From: Marispirochaeta sp963667435
GTDB taxonomy: Bacteria; Spirochaetota; Spirochaetia; JC444; Marispirochaetaceae
Length of the DNA: 64,000 nt
Direction of reading: 5' to 3'
Assembly: GCA_963667435.1 (NCBI GenBank)
Contig: OY763414.1
Coordinates: forward strand, 3,224,001 to 3,288,000
Part shown: positions 25,229-34,475 of the stretch, piece by piece
How positions within the stretch are numbered: the first letter of the stretch is position 1
Layout of the letters: every line of letters starts with the position of its first letter
Translations under genes and position numbers: made by a program
The notes under the pieces: model-generated
Told to the model about the DNA's origin: nothing
The model's input: only the letters and a program-made list of their open reading frames with translations
Databases searched by the model: none

Positions 25229-25672
25229 GTGCATATCAGAAATGCCCGTCCTGAAGATATCGGAGAGCTGGCCGAAATGCTCGGTCAGCTCTTTTCTATC
25301 GAAAAGGACTTTGCTCCTCGACCGGTGCTGCATGCCACGGCTTTAAGCATGATACTCGATGATCTGTCATACCGGCTGGTGGTTGCTGCTGATCCTGATG
25401 ATCATCCTGTGGGGATGTTCTCCCTGCATATTCTCATCTCTACTGCGGAAGGCGGTCGGGTTGGGTTGATTGAGGACGTTTTTGTGCGTGAGAAATACCG
25501 CAGAAAAGGTGTCGGGAGAGCGCTAATGGATGAAGCCGGAAGAATTGTGCGCAGGGAAGGGCTTATCAGACTGCAGCTGCTGGCCGACAGAGATAATGCC
25601 CCGGCACTGGATTTCTACAGCCGGATGGGCTGGAAAGAGACTTCCATGATTGCCCTGAAGAAAATGATGTAA
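25229..25672 (+). CDS. GNAT family N-acetyltransferase
   Basis: 147 residues. The acetyl-CoA loop is REKYRRKGVGRALMDEA (Q/RxxGxG/A), preceded by the strand GLIEDVFV and followed by the NAPALDFYSRMGWKE end typical of the fold. The start is GTG 25229 with GGAGG upstream. It comes 29 bases after the ferredoxin gene and is the last gene of the nif run. GNAT genes are seen at this place in some anaerobe nif clusters, but a role in nitrogen fixation is not shown; the substrate is unknown. Confidence 0.87.
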   Translation: MHIRNARPEDIGELAEMLGQLFSIEKDFAPRPVLHATALSMILDDLSYRLVVAADPDDHPVGMFSLHILISTAEGGRVGLIEDVFVREKYRRKGVGRALMDEAGRIVRREGLIRLQLLADRDNAPALDFYSRMGWKETSMIALKKMM

Positions 25673-25717
25673 AATAAAACCTAATGCCCACTCTTTCTGG
25701 AGTTTGATTCATCCTTT

Positions 25718-25739
25718 TACTATACTTATTAGTATAGTA
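25718..25739. promoter_or_regulatory. Perfect inverted repeat abutting a kinase start codon
   Basis: TACTATACT at 25718-25726 and AGTATAGTA at 25731-25739 around TATT, ending one base before ATG 25740. It may be an operator for a dimeric regulator, or a hairpin hiding the start. If translation begins at TTG 25704 the repeat would be coding. Confidence 0.5.
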
Positions 25740-27410
25740 ATGCAAGAATCAGGTAAGCGACTAATCCAAATCCTCCTGATCGCCGTACCGGCAGTACTGA
25801 TAATTGCCGCTCTGGGTGCGGTTCTCTTCTTTTTCAGCAGATATCGTTTTTTTACCACCTTTCAGGATGAGGTGAACATGAGAGATCTGGAGTGGAACCG
25901 CTTCATGTGGAGCACTCAGCTGCTGGTGGTGGATGAAAGTGCAGGGGACAATCTTAAGAGCTGGAAAATCTTAAGCGAAGGGTACAAAACAGAAGTCCGG
26001 AGTTTTCTCGAATCACCGGCAACAGAGAAAGCCCTGAATCTTGAGCCGGAACTGGTAACATGGATCAACCGGCTGGAATCCTTTCATAATCAGATTTTTA
26101 TCAAATTCAGAAGAGTAGACGAATCACTTACAGAGTTTCGTGATCTGGTGGGAAAATACCCGGAGTTCGCCCACCGTAGAATCAGTGAGCTCCTGGATAT
26201 TGATACGACTGCGCGGAAAAACGGTGAAATTGCCTTTGCAGCTTTCAGGGTTTTTGACGCGGTTAACAACGGTCTTATGTTTTCTTCCCCTCCCTTTTCC
26301 CAGGCATTTGACAGTATTGATTTTATTCTGAGCCGTCGGCTTGCCCGCTACTACCGTTATGAGACCGGCTCCATCCTGTTTTTGCTTATTTTTGCGGTGA
26401 TGTTGAACATTGAGGTTCTATACTTCAGGGGAGGACAGGTAAAGGCAGAATTAAGTGCCCGCAGTGCTTCTGAAGAGGCTGCCCTGAGCATGAACCAGGA
26501 ACTTGAATACCGGGTGGAAGAGCGCACTGCCGAATTGCAGGATGCTCTGGATGAATATACCCGTATTAATACCCAGTTGACTACCACCAACAACCGCCTT
26601 GAAGATGCAATGCACACAATCAACGAGGCCAGGGACCTCATGGTTGAGCAGGAGAAACAGGCTGCCCTTGGACGGCTGGTTGCCGGGCTGGCACATGATG
26701 TTAATACCCCTTTGGGGGTAAGTCTTACCGCAGCCACGTTTTTTAAGAACAGGCTTGAAAAAATGATTTCAACAGGAGCTGCTGTCGGAACTGACGAAGA
26801 TTTGAATGAGGTCAAGGGTTTACAGGATTCCGCCGACCTGCTTATCAGAAATATTCGCAAAACGGCGGAAATAGTACGCTATTTCAAACAACTGTCTCTT
26901 GATCAACAGGGCATAATGAACCGCCGGCAGTTTGATCTCATGGAGTATCTGTCGTCTCTGGGGAAAACTCTTTCTGCACAGGTAAAGGATAAGGGATGTG
27001 TTCTTAATTATGATCTGAAAGAATCCTTTTTCCTGGACAGTTACCCCGGTGCCTTCAGCTATGCTGTTTCCAACCTGATTACCAATGCTGCCCAGCATGC
27101 ATATAGCGGAAAAGTATCCAATGGACGTATTGATCTGGAGTTTGAACTGTTCAAGGATAAGGATTTATTTATTCGCTGTAGGGATCACGGCGACGGCATC
27201 CCTCCGGAACTCCTTAAAACTATTTTTGACCCCTTTTTTACCACCCGCAGGAGTTACGGTTCCAGCGGTCTTGGTCTTTCCATTGCCTATAATTATGTAA
27301 CCCAGGTTTTGAAGGGGGATCTTACCTGCAGCAGTATCATTGGGGCAGGTACTATTTTTACCATCCATGTTCCGGTGGAAAAGGATGAAAACGGCTATAG
27401 AACACCTTGA
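25740..27410 (+). CDS. Membrane sensor histidine kinase
   Basis: 556 residues from ATG 25740 (TTG 25704 also possible). One helix near the N-terminus (LIQILLIAVPAVLIIAALGAVLFFF), an extracytoplasmic region of about 180 residues without recognised fold, a second helix (SILFLLIFAVMLNIEVLYF), a long coiled coil (EEAALSMNQELEYRVEERTAELQ region), then HisKA with H-box AGLAHDVNTPLGVSLTAAT and an HATPase (NLITNAAQHAYSG, RDHGDGIPPE, FFTTRRSYGSSGLGLSIA). It belongs to the same subfamily as the kinases at 11178 and 43603. No receiver gene is next to it. Just behind the nif region, but the link is not shown. Confidence 0.87.
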   Translation: MQESGKRLIQILLIAVPAVLIIAALGAVLFFFSRYRFFTTFQDEVNMRDLEWNRFMWSTQLLVVDESAGDNLKSWKILSEGYKTEVRSFLESPATEKALNLEPELVTWINRLESFHNQIFIKFRRVDESLTEFRDLVGKYPEFAHRRISELLDIDTTARKNGEIAFAAFRVFDAVNNGLMFSSPPFSQAFDSIDFILSRRLARYYRYETGSILFLLIFAVMLNIEVLYFRGGQVKAELSARSASEEAALSMNQELEYRVEERTAELQDALDEYTRINTQLTTTNNRLEDAMHTINEARDLMVEQEKQAALGRLVAGLAHDVNTPLGVSLTAATFFKNRLEKMISTGAAVGTDEDLNEVKGLQDSADLLIRNIRKTAEIVRYFKQLSLDQQGIMNRRQFDLMEYLSSLGKTLSAQVKDKGCVLNYDLKESFFLDSYPGAFSYAVSNLITNAAQHAYSGKVSNGRIDLEFELFKDKDLFIRCRDHGDGIPPELLKTIFDPFFTTRRSYGSSGLGLSIAYNYVTQVLKGDLTCSSIIGAGTIFTIHVPVEKDENGYRTP

Positions 27411-27483
27411 GTGCTTTATCTCTTCATTAAAGGCTTAAACCCGCCGAATTTCTTAATATCTTACTAATTAACTGGAGGATAAT

Positions 27484-27993
27484 ATGAAACGCATCGCTGC
27501 AGCCTGTGCCATTATGCTGGCATCCTCATTACTTTTTGCAGGACCTTCTTTTACTGCCGCTCTTGGCGGAGATTTCTTTAATTATGAAAAAAGCTTTCTG
27601 GACATCAGCGGGGCATATATTGTGCCTCTCCATGATGATCTTGAGCTGAATATCGGCGCCGGATTCGGCATATCCACCGAGGAGAATAATGGGGAAGTCG
27701 ATGCCTTATTCTATATCCCCATGGACCTGGGGATCAATTTTCTCTTTCCGGGGACCGGAAACATAAGCTATCTGGTGGGGGCAGGGGTTACGCCTCAGTT
27801 TGTCATTACCGATGAACGGAAGATGTATATCGGTCCTTCCATTAAGGGCGGAGTAAGGATACGCACCCATGAGTACATGCAGTGGATTCTTGAGCTTCAG
27901 CAGGACCTGCTTATTGGTCCGCCGGACTGGATTAATACCGCAACCCGTTTTCGCACAGGAATACAGTTCTCTTTCGGGAATCTGACTCCTTAA
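27484..27993 (+). CDS. Small exported beta-barrel-like protein, unknown function
   Basis: 169 residues. A clear signal peptide (KRIAAACAIMLASSLLFA) is followed by alternating polar/hydrophobic strands with glycines (ALGGDFFNYEKSFLDISGAYIV..., ELNIGAGFGISTEE) and a C-terminal TRFRTGIQFSFGNLTP, which looks like an outer-membrane barrel end. GGAGG lies before ATG 27484. No family recognised. Its stop overlaps the convergent propeller gene by four bases. Outer-membrane location is inference. Confidence 0.7.
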   Translation: MKRIAAACAIMLASSLLFAGPSFTAALGGDFFNYEKSFLDISGAYIVPLHDDLELNIGAGFGISTEENNGEVDALFYIPMDLGINFLFPGTGNISYLVGAGVTPQFVITDERKMYIGPSIKGGVRIRTHEYMQWILELQQDLLIGPPDWINTATRFRTGIQFSFGNLTP

Positions 27994-29252
27994 AGAACCT
28001 CTTCCATCACGTAGAAGTAACTGTTATCGGTCCCGAAAATCAGCCATTTCCCGGCGATTACCGGGGCCGATAAAATATCACCGTCAGTTTCATATTCCCA
28101 TAAGACAGATCCGTCTTTCGCATTCATGCATACCAGCATGGAAGGATAGGCCTTTACCGCTCCCGGACTGTCCAGGGAGCCTCTGAGTCCAATATACAAA
28201 CGGTTCCCGGCTACTATGGGAGCTGATGATACTGGCTGGAGAAACTCCTTCCTCCAGGCATCTTCTCCACTTGATGCTTTGAAGGCCCGCACAACATTGT
28301 CACCTGAAGTATAGATAACCAGATTCTTCCAGAGGGACGGAGCCATATAGTCAAGCAGTTCCAGGGAGTCCCAGAAAAGGTCATAATGGTCAATATCCTG
28401 CCAGCGCGGCAGCACCGCTTCCTCTTCACGAACCCAGCGGGTGTCGCCGGTTTCCGCATCAAGACCATAATAGGTCAGGAGCCAGCCGTCGGAAAACAGC
28501 TGACTTGTACCGTAGTGAAGGGTTTTTCCCTTTTTCCCCGGAAAGGAGTACCAGGTGGGGGCACTTTCCCGGGTATCCACAAACCAGAGGTATTCTTTTT
28601 TTCGTATATCATAAGCACCAAAGCTGTGGGGATTATCTTCCGGACCGGGAGCAAAGTACATGACATGGTCCTGAATCTGGAAACTGTGGTACAGCCAGAC
28701 CGGATTGGGTATTTGATGCTGAAGTTCTCCATCGGAACTGAAGAAGTAACTTGCTCCAACATCGGAGGTAAAGACAATACCGTCTTCATAGCCGATGACC
28801 GTTGAGTTTACCGGACTCCCGGTATCGAAGTCCCAGCGCTTACTGCCTGTTTCTCTGTCTATCGCATAGAGGTAACCGTCGGAGGAGCCGAAGTATACGG
28901 TATCTGCATCTGCATAAGGCAGGCTGTTTATGGGACTGAGAGTCTTGAATACCCAGCGCATGTATCCCGACTCCACATCCAGGGCGTAGAAATTTCCGTC
29001 GTTGGATCCGAAGTAGATTGTATCATCCACAACCACCGGCGGGTTGAATGTCCTCTTTTCTCCCGGTTCTTCCTGCAGCTTGAGTTTCCACTTAACCGCC
29101 AGAGGAGGGGTAATGCTTTCGTCGGTATAGCCCATGCTTTTCATTCCCCGGAACATTACCCAGTGAGCTTTCATGCTGCAGCCGGTAAGAACAGAGAAGA
29201 GGAGGGGCAGAATAAGAAGTACTAATGGTGTTAACCTGACTGGTTTTTTCAT
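27990..29252 (-). CDS. PQQ-like beta-propeller lipoprotein
   Basis: 420 residues. The signal ends in a lipobox (SVLTGC), so the protein should be lipid-anchored in the periplasm. The mature part has PQQ-type propeller repeats, for example FGSNDGNFYALDVESGYMRW and FGSSDGYLYAIDRETGSKRW, repeating to the C-terminus, as in BamB. Real PQQ binding is not implied. It overlaps the transglutaminase gene by four bases (ATGA) and is the last gene of the MoxR operon. BamB-like scaffold function is a possibility only. Confidence 0.85.
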   Translation of the reverse strand: MKKPVRLTPLVLLILPLLFSVLTGCSMKAHWVMFRGMKSMGYTDESITPPLAVKWKLKLQEEPGEKRTFNPPVVVDDTIYFGSNDGNFYALDVESGYMRWVFKTLSPINSLPYADADTVYFGSSDGYLYAIDRETGSKRWDFDTGSPVNSTVIGYEDGIVFTSDVGASYFFSSDGELQHQIPNPVWLYHSFQIQDHVMYFAPGPEDNPHSFGAYDIRKKEYLWFVDTRESAPTWYSFPGKKGKTLHYGTSQLFSDGWLLTYYGLDAETGDTRWVREEEAVLPRWQDIDHYDLFWDSLELLDYMAPSLWKNLVIYTSGDNVVRAFKASSGEDAWRKEFLQPVSSAPIVAGNRLYIGLRGSLDSPGAVKAYPSMLVCMNAKDGSVLWEYETDGDILSAPVIAGKWLIFGTDNSYFYVMEEVL

Positions 29253-31426
29253 GTACCGCGTATCCCCTTTAATGTAAAAACCCGCATAAAGGCTCCAGGC
29301 AGTCCTTTCCGTCGTCTTCCGGCTGAAACCCGGTGCAGCTCCTCTATCAGTTGTTGCTTCATCTCCCGTCTGGATTCATCGTCCAGCCGCTCGCGAAAGC
29401 GCAATTCCTGATAGAGTCGGGCGAACTCCGCCAGTTCCGGTACTTCCCGGGTATACTCACCGGGAGTTTCACTCTTTTTCTTCAGTGGAATGCCTTCGTT
29501 GGCCAGGAGGCTGACCAGCAGCTTTTCCGCTGCCAGCAGTCCTTCCCGTCCGTCCTTCTGCATAATCCTGCGAAGATACAGCTCCCTGCCATAGCGGTAG
29601 GTGTAGATTCCGACGGTGAGTAGCACTATCAGCAGCATGGCGGACTGGCCCAGCATTTTCCAGGGTATGGAAAATGCTCTGCCTTTTACCGTACGGTCCT
29701 CAATGAGGGGAATTACCACATCCTGCGAGTTCGGGTCACCTCCTGCCTCCGGAGGGATGGCAAACTGGGTGGTTTCAAAATCGATCCAGCCGTAATCCGG
29801 CAGATAGAACTGGGTCCAGGAGTGGCGGTGGGCACTGGTAACCAGAAAAAGTTCGCCCAGATCGAACTGCTGTAGAAGGGGGATGTTCTGCTGCAGCATA
29901 TAGAGGCCCTGCAGGTGAGAGAATGTCTGGAGTCCTTCCGATGCCAGATAGCCGGTAACTACCCTGCTGGGAATCCCCGCCAGTCTGCCGAGAATTGCCG
30001 CGGTGTTGGAGAATTCAGTGCAGTCTCCGCTGCGGCTGATATCCAGAAAATATCGCATGGCTTCAACTGATACATCTTCTTCAAAACCTATTTCATACTG
30101 GTATTTTGAGAAACCCCTGAGTATTTCAATAACTTTTTCTCCCGGCCCCATATCCGGCTGCAGTACGCTGTTCAGGTAGTTCCTGAATGAGTTTTCAGCA
30201 GTTTTGTCCAGGTTGATTGAAAGATAATCTGATAATTCTGCTTTTTCCCGTGGGGTATAATCCCGTGCATTGAACCATTGATAAGGATCGGCCACGGATA
30301 CGGCGGAGATACTCGGGTAGGAGTAGGTAAAGGGAAACACCGAGCGGTCGTATATTGTAGGTTCCGCTGAAAGAGGAAGGTAGGCCATCAGCCGGTCGGC
30401 AATTGTGGATACAACAAAGATATCTGTGCTGGAGCGAGCACTGTCACGGGGGACCTCAGTGTTGTTCCAGGTTTCCAGTAGTCTTCGGGAGACAATTCTG
30501 TTCAGGGGATAGTCCTGCTCCATTTCGAAGCCCTGTACAGGATCAAAATGACTGTAATATCCCTCCGCCAGGTAGGTTTCTGTAAGAGGTGAGGCCACTA
30601 CAAGGACGGCATATTGATTCCCCCCGGTACCATCACCTTCTCCCTGTCCCCGACGTCCGGCTTCGCCCCATTGATCAGCTGGCAGCCCGTACAGCCCCGG
30701 TTCTCCATTCTGCATTCTGCGCCGGCCCAATTCGGGATCTCCCTCCAGTCCGCCGCCGGGAGAGCCGTTGCCATTTAGTGGCTTAGGTTCGGGCCTGGGA
30801 GGCTCGAACAGCTGGTTGAAAACCATGTTATGGCTAACAAAGTCGGGAGGTACCAGCAGTATTGCCGCGAGAACAAGGGGGATTCCGACACCGGCGAGGA
30901 GAAGAACCTCCCGTATCTCTCCCTTTCGTTTTCCCGGAGCTCGCAGAGCCCTCATGGTTACCAGAAAGTGTCCGGCCAGAGCTGCAATCCCGATGAACAT
31001 CAGTGTCTGGGGAAGGCTGCTTGCGGCTATCTCGGGAGATATTCCCCGGGTGAAGTTAATAAGTCGCAGGTATACTGCCGCCAGATAGACAATTTCCGGC
31101 ACCGCAGCCCAGCGCCAACGATAGCGGAAAATGAAAATGGTGGAAAGAAAGCTCCAGATTCCTGCACCGGTAAACAGGATCAGATCTCCTGAACCTGCAA
31201 AGATCAGACTCATTCCTGCCTGCAGGAGAATCGCGGCTATGACTGCCCGTTTCCATGGCCGACCCCGGGCAGTCAGGTAGAATCCCGTCAGAGCCTGAAT
31301 GGGAATAAGCAGGAAAAAGAGACCGAATCCGTAGATGTCGTAGGTGATCACCACCCCCGGGTGATACCAGGGGAGGGCCATGGCTGTAAGGAAGAGGATT
31401 AGTCTGAGGATCAGGCTGAGTATCAT
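29249..31426 (-). CDS. Transglutaminase-like membrane protein
   Basis: 725 residues. Five or so N-terminal membrane helices (to about 205), a long extracytoplasmic part, a transglutaminase core (about 460-560) with the Cys in SGDCTEFSNTAAILGRLAG, the His in HRHSWTQFYLPDYGW and the Asp in IDFETT, another helix (MLLIVLLTVGIYTY) and a cytoplasmic tail of about 100 residues. This is the TgpA/DUF3488-like design found beside MoxR and DUF58 genes. Enzymes of this type are thought to be cysteine proteases or crosslinkers. ATG 31426 has GGAGG upstream and overlaps the DUF58 stop. Confidence 0.85.
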   Translation of the reverse strand: MILSLILRLILFLTAMALPWYHPGVVITYDIYGFGLFFLLIPIQALTGFYLTARGRPWKRAVIAAILLQAGMSLIFAGSGDLILFTGAGIWSFLSTIFIFRYRWRWAAVPEIVYLAAVYLRLINFTRGISPEIAASSLPQTLMFIGIAALAGHFLVTMRALRAPGKRKGEIREVLLLAGVGIPLVLAAILLVPPDFVSHNMVFNQLFEPPRPEPKPLNGNGSPGGGLEGDPELGRRRMQNGEPGLYGLPADQWGEAGRRGQGEGDGTGGNQYAVLVVASPLTETYLAEGYYSHFDPVQGFEMEQDYPLNRIVSRRLLETWNNTEVPRDSARSSTDIFVVSTIADRLMAYLPLSAEPTIYDRSVFPFTYSYPSISAVSVADPYQWFNARDYTPREKAELSDYLSINLDKTAENSFRNYLNSVLQPDMGPGEKVIEILRGFSKYQYEIGFEEDVSVEAMRYFLDISRSGDCTEFSNTAAILGRLAGIPSRVVTGYLASEGLQTFSHLQGLYMLQQNIPLLQQFDLGELFLVTSAHRHSWTQFYLPDYGWIDFETTQFAIPPEAGGDPNSQDVVIPLIEDRTVKGRAFSIPWKMLGQSAMLLIVLLTVGIYTYRYGRELYLRRIMQKDGREGLLAAEKLLVSLLANEGIPLKKKSETPGEYTREVPELAEFARLYQELRFRERLDDESRREMKQQLIEELHRVSAGRRRKGLPGAFMRVFTLKGIRGT

Positions 31427-32709
31427 TCTGTTCCTCCATTGAACATGCTTATTCGCAGGGGCTGAACATTTTTTCCACTGCTGAGTTTCCGTTTCAGACC
31501 GGAACGGCTGCGAAAGGTTCTGGCCAGAAGACGGAGGGATGGCAGGTCCTCTCCTTTAAAACCGGGAAATAGACTCCTGTTAATGCTTGTCCCGTTTTTC
31601 GTATCGGTTTTTTCTGCAACGCAGGCGGAGTGAAGAATGAATTCTGTTTTGGGAAATGCCTGATACAACCGTGAGATGCCCTTGTCCGGCGGCAAAGCAA
31701 AGAGATAAACCCGTCCTTCCGGTGGGAGTTCCGGTATTACGGATACAGGTTTATGGAAATAGGTGTCTCCTAGGATTACGGCAAAGTTTTCAATATCCTG
31801 ATCATTTTCCAGGATAAGCCGGGTTGAGTTCAGGTAGATCTCAAGTTTGAAATCCGGGTGGGTTTCGGTAACATCAAGAATGAAACTCATAATAGATGAT
31901 TTCAGATAATCTCCCAGAATCAGCAGCCCGGGATCTGTGTGTGTATCGGGGGCATACAGGCGAATACAAAGACTTACGGTGACAGTCTCTTCCTGTGCCA
32001 TGGGTGAGATGCGGGTGTACAGCTTGCCTCCCCTTCCGGATGATTTCCAGTTGATATCGCGAAAACGGTCGCCGGGGACGTATTCCCGCATATAGTAGCG
32101 CTCCACATCACTCTCTTTCATCCGGTCTTTCTCTTCTGAGCCCCGCTCGGCAACACGGTATTTCAAGGGCTGATTGATTATTCCCGGTTGCACAGGCAGA
32201 TTTCTTGTCTGGACTGATCCGCACCGGGACCGGGTCAGACCGAAAATATCCTCAATCGTGCAGGTCAGGGCAGCGTGAAAGGTTCCGCATTGCGGTATCG
32301 CCAGGGGAAAGGGTTCCTCTTTGCGCGGTCTGAAGCGGGTGGTCTGAAAGTGGTGTGAAATGATTTTATCTTCCTGTCTTAAGTGGCCGGAGAGGAAGAA
32401 CCGAAGTCTGAAGAAGGGAAGAATCCTAACTCTTCCAGCCTCCAGGGTGTGGGGTGCGGCTCCTTTGCCAGCAAAAAGTCGGTGCCGGGTATGCCAGACC
32501 AGCTGATCGTCATCTACCCGGGCAGCCTGAATCCGGGTAGCAATGGCAAGCAGAATTATGAGGGTCAGACCGGATATGGAGATGAGGTAGCCGTAGGGAT
32601 TACCGGTGGCAAATGAGTTGCCTAACACAAGAAACAGTCCTGCGGCAGCAGGCGTTCCAAGTATGGTAAAAGGATAATAGCGGGAAAACAGTTCAGCTGC
32701 TTTGCTCAT
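31423..32709 (-). CDS. DUF58 protein (MoxR partner)
   Basis: 428 residues. Two N-terminal membrane helices (FTILGTPAAAGLFLVLG and YLISISGLTLIILLAIA), then a soluble part with the DUF58 signature YVPGDRFRDINWKSSGRGGKL at about residues 210-230, which leads into a von Willebrand A-like fold. DUF58 proteins sit with MoxR ATPases and transglutaminases; they may be chaperone clients or adaptors. Gene order MoxR-DUF58-transglutaminase is the standard one. Confidence 0.88.
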   Translation of the reverse strand: MSKAAELFSRYYPFTILGTPAAAGLFLVLGNSFATGNPYGYLISISGLTLIILLAIATRIQAARVDDDQLVWHTRHRLFAGKGAAPHTLEAGRVRILPFFRLRFFLSGHLRQEDKIISHHFQTTRFRPRKEEPFPLAIPQCGTFHAALTCTIEDIFGLTRSRCGSVQTRNLPVQPGIINQPLKYRVAERGSEEKDRMKESDVERYYMREYVPGDRFRDINWKSSGRGGKLYTRISPMAQEETVTVSLCIRLYAPDTHTDPGLLILGDYLKSSIMSFILDVTETHPDFKLEIYLNSTRLILENDQDIENFAVILGDTYFHKPVSVIPELPPEGRVYLFALPPDKGISRLYQAFPKTEFILHSACVAEKTDTKNGTSINRSLFPGFKGEDLPSLRLLARTFRSRSGLKRKLSSGKNVQPLRISMFNGGTE

Positions 32710-32724
32710 GAAACAGCTCCGAAG

Positions 32725-33741
32725 CTAAAACGATGCTTTCCGGCCGGGAGCTACAGGTGTTGCCTTGAGAATCTCGTTGAGTACAGTTTCTCTGGGGCGA
32801 TCCGGATCATGCAGCGTGATTCTGTGGGCCAGAGCCGTGGTGAAAAGCTCTTTCACAATATCCTGTGAGACAAAATCCTGTCCCCGAATAAGGCTCAAAG
32901 CCCTTGCCAGCCTGGAGAGCTTGACGCCGGTTCGGGGCGAGGCCGGGGTGGAAATTTCCGGATGTACCCGGGTTGCCCGAATGAGACGAACGATATATTC
33001 CGCAATATCACTGTGTACACTGATCTCATCTACCATTGCCTGCCAGTGCAGCAGCTGCCCTGAAGGGACTACTGGTTTGAAATTCTTCCACCCGTCGGTT
33101 CTTCCGTGCTGCTGCAGGATGGAGATTTCATCCTCCTCGCTGGGGAATCCCAGTGAAAGTTGAATCATGAACCGGTCCAACTGAGGTGCCGGCAGGGGAA
33201 AGAGGTGTGCACCTTTCAGGTTCATGGTGGCAATGATAAAAAACGGTGAGGGCAGGGTGTAGGTTCTGCCCTCTACAGAAACCATCTGCTCTTCCATCGC
33301 CTGGAAGAAAGAACCCTGAGTTTTCGGGGTAAGCAGGTTTATTTCATCACACAGAACAAAATGGGCAAAAATCGGACCTTTATTGAAGGCCAGGTCATTC
33401 TCTTTACCGCTGATTCTTGTATAGCCGATTATATCCTGAGGCAGAAGATCGACTGTGGACTGGATTCGGGAAAATGGGTCCATGGCGATTTCGCCGGATG
33501 CTATATTCTCCTGTTCCCAGATAATGGATCCTGCCAGTGCCCGGGCCAGGGAGGTTTTTCCCACACCATGGGAGTCGGCGAGGATAACGTGACCTCCCGC
33601 AATCTTTGCCGCCAGCAGGTACTCAAGCTTAATGCGGTCCATAAAGATAACAGAGCGGATATTCTCAAATAGTGCTTCAATCTCTCCGGGAACTGCAGGG
33701 ATTGATGCTGCCAGGGACGGAGCTGAAACTTCTGAACTCAT
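32725..33741 (-). CDS. MoxR-family AAA+ ATPase
   Basis: 338 residues. Walker A is ADSHGVGKTSLAR, Walker B FVLCDEINLLTPKTQGSFFQAMEEQ, sensor 1 PFFIIATMNLKG, followed by the arginine-finger region LPAPQLDRFMIQLSLGFP and the MoxR lid domain with SPRTGVKLSRLARALSL. ATG 33741 with AGGA upstream is preferred to ATG 33816, whose added residues are basic and not family-like. MoxR ATPases help to assemble or activate partner proteins, here likely the DUF58 and transglutaminase products. Confidence 0.9.
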   Translation of the reverse strand: MSSEVSAPSLAASIPAVPGEIEALFENIRSVIFMDRIKLEYLLAAKIAGGHVILADSHGVGKTSLARALAGSIIWEQENIASGEIAMDPFSRIQSTVDLLPQDIIGYTRISGKENDLAFNKGPIFAHFVLCDEINLLTPKTQGSFFQAMEEQMVSVEGRTYTLPSPFFIIATMNLKGAHLFPLPAPQLDRFMIQLSLGFPSEEDEISILQQHGRTDGWKNFKPVVPSGQLLHWQAMVDEISVHSDIAEYIVRLIRATRVHPEISTPASPRTGVKLSRLARALSLIRGQDFVSQDIVKELFTTALAHRITLHDPDRPRETVLNEILKATPVAPGRKASF

Positions 33742-33862
33742 CTCATTTCCTGTCTGCCGCAACGTATGCTGCGGGTAGTTTTTCCTTCGTTTCTGACTGC
33801 TAATGTACACAGACAAAGCCTAAAAAGAAAGGGCCTTTGGCGTGGACCTTCCGAAACCTCTC

Positions 33863-34447
33863 TCAGGAGAGTTTTCTTAGCCGCTTAATAAAAAATAGAG
33901 GTTCGGATTTTACCGCTTCCTCAAGTTTATCAAAGGATTCCTTGTCTTCCGTGGCGGCTCCCGACAGAACCAGTGTATTTTGCCGCCAGCGGAACCAGAG
34001 ATAATGTTTTTGCAGGATATTGCGGATTTTTGCCTGGTAGCACCGTTGTTCCAGATATCTGTCCAGCTCTATATGGTTTTCGGTGCCGGTAAGGTAATAA
34101 ATATTGTCCGTGGTAATGTACATCACCATCCGTTTAAATCCTTCAGCAATTGCATCATCATGGCGAAATCCCTCTGTTTTTACCTGAAATGCACCCAGAC
34201 GGACATCGTAGCCCATTTTTCTCAGGGTTCCGCGAAATTCGATTATCTCCTTTCGGACCGCATCTACGACATTCGGGTCTCTGCGGGATGTTTCAAGCTG
34301 TCTTCGCCATTTTCTTAATGTGTTCTCATAGCGGTGGAAAACCTTGGTGGATGAGAGAAAAATCGTAGTATCCGAAAGCAGCCGCCATGCAGATGAAAAT
34401 CTTTCTGCCAGACTGTTCATCAGCTGGTCGACTTTTTTCCTTGCCAT
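33863..34447 (-). CDS. Hypothetical basic protein, unknown family
   Basis: 194 residues, rich in Arg/Lys/Tyr, with no signal peptide or membrane helix. A helical N-terminal half (LAERFSSAWRLLSDT to RKWRRQLETSRR) and a C-terminal half with alternating strands (MVMYITTDNIYYLTGTENH, KHYLWFRWRQNTLVLSG). No motif of a known family was recognised. It is divergent from the metallophosphoesterase gene 28 bases away. The coding call rests on length, codon use and a well-placed AAGGAG before ATG 34447. Confidence 0.7.
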   Translation of the reverse strand: MARKKVDQLMNSLAERFSSAWRLLSDTTIFLSSTKVFHRYENTLRKWRRQLETSRRDPNVVDAVRKEIIEFRGTLRKMGYDVRLGAFQVKTEGFRHDDAIAEGFKRMVMYITTDNIYYLTGTENHIELDRYLEQRCYQAKIRNILQKHYLWFRWRQNTLVLSGAATEDKESFDKLEEAVKSEPLFFIKRLRKLS

Positions 34448-34475
34448 GTAACTCCTTCTACCTCATAGTATACAC

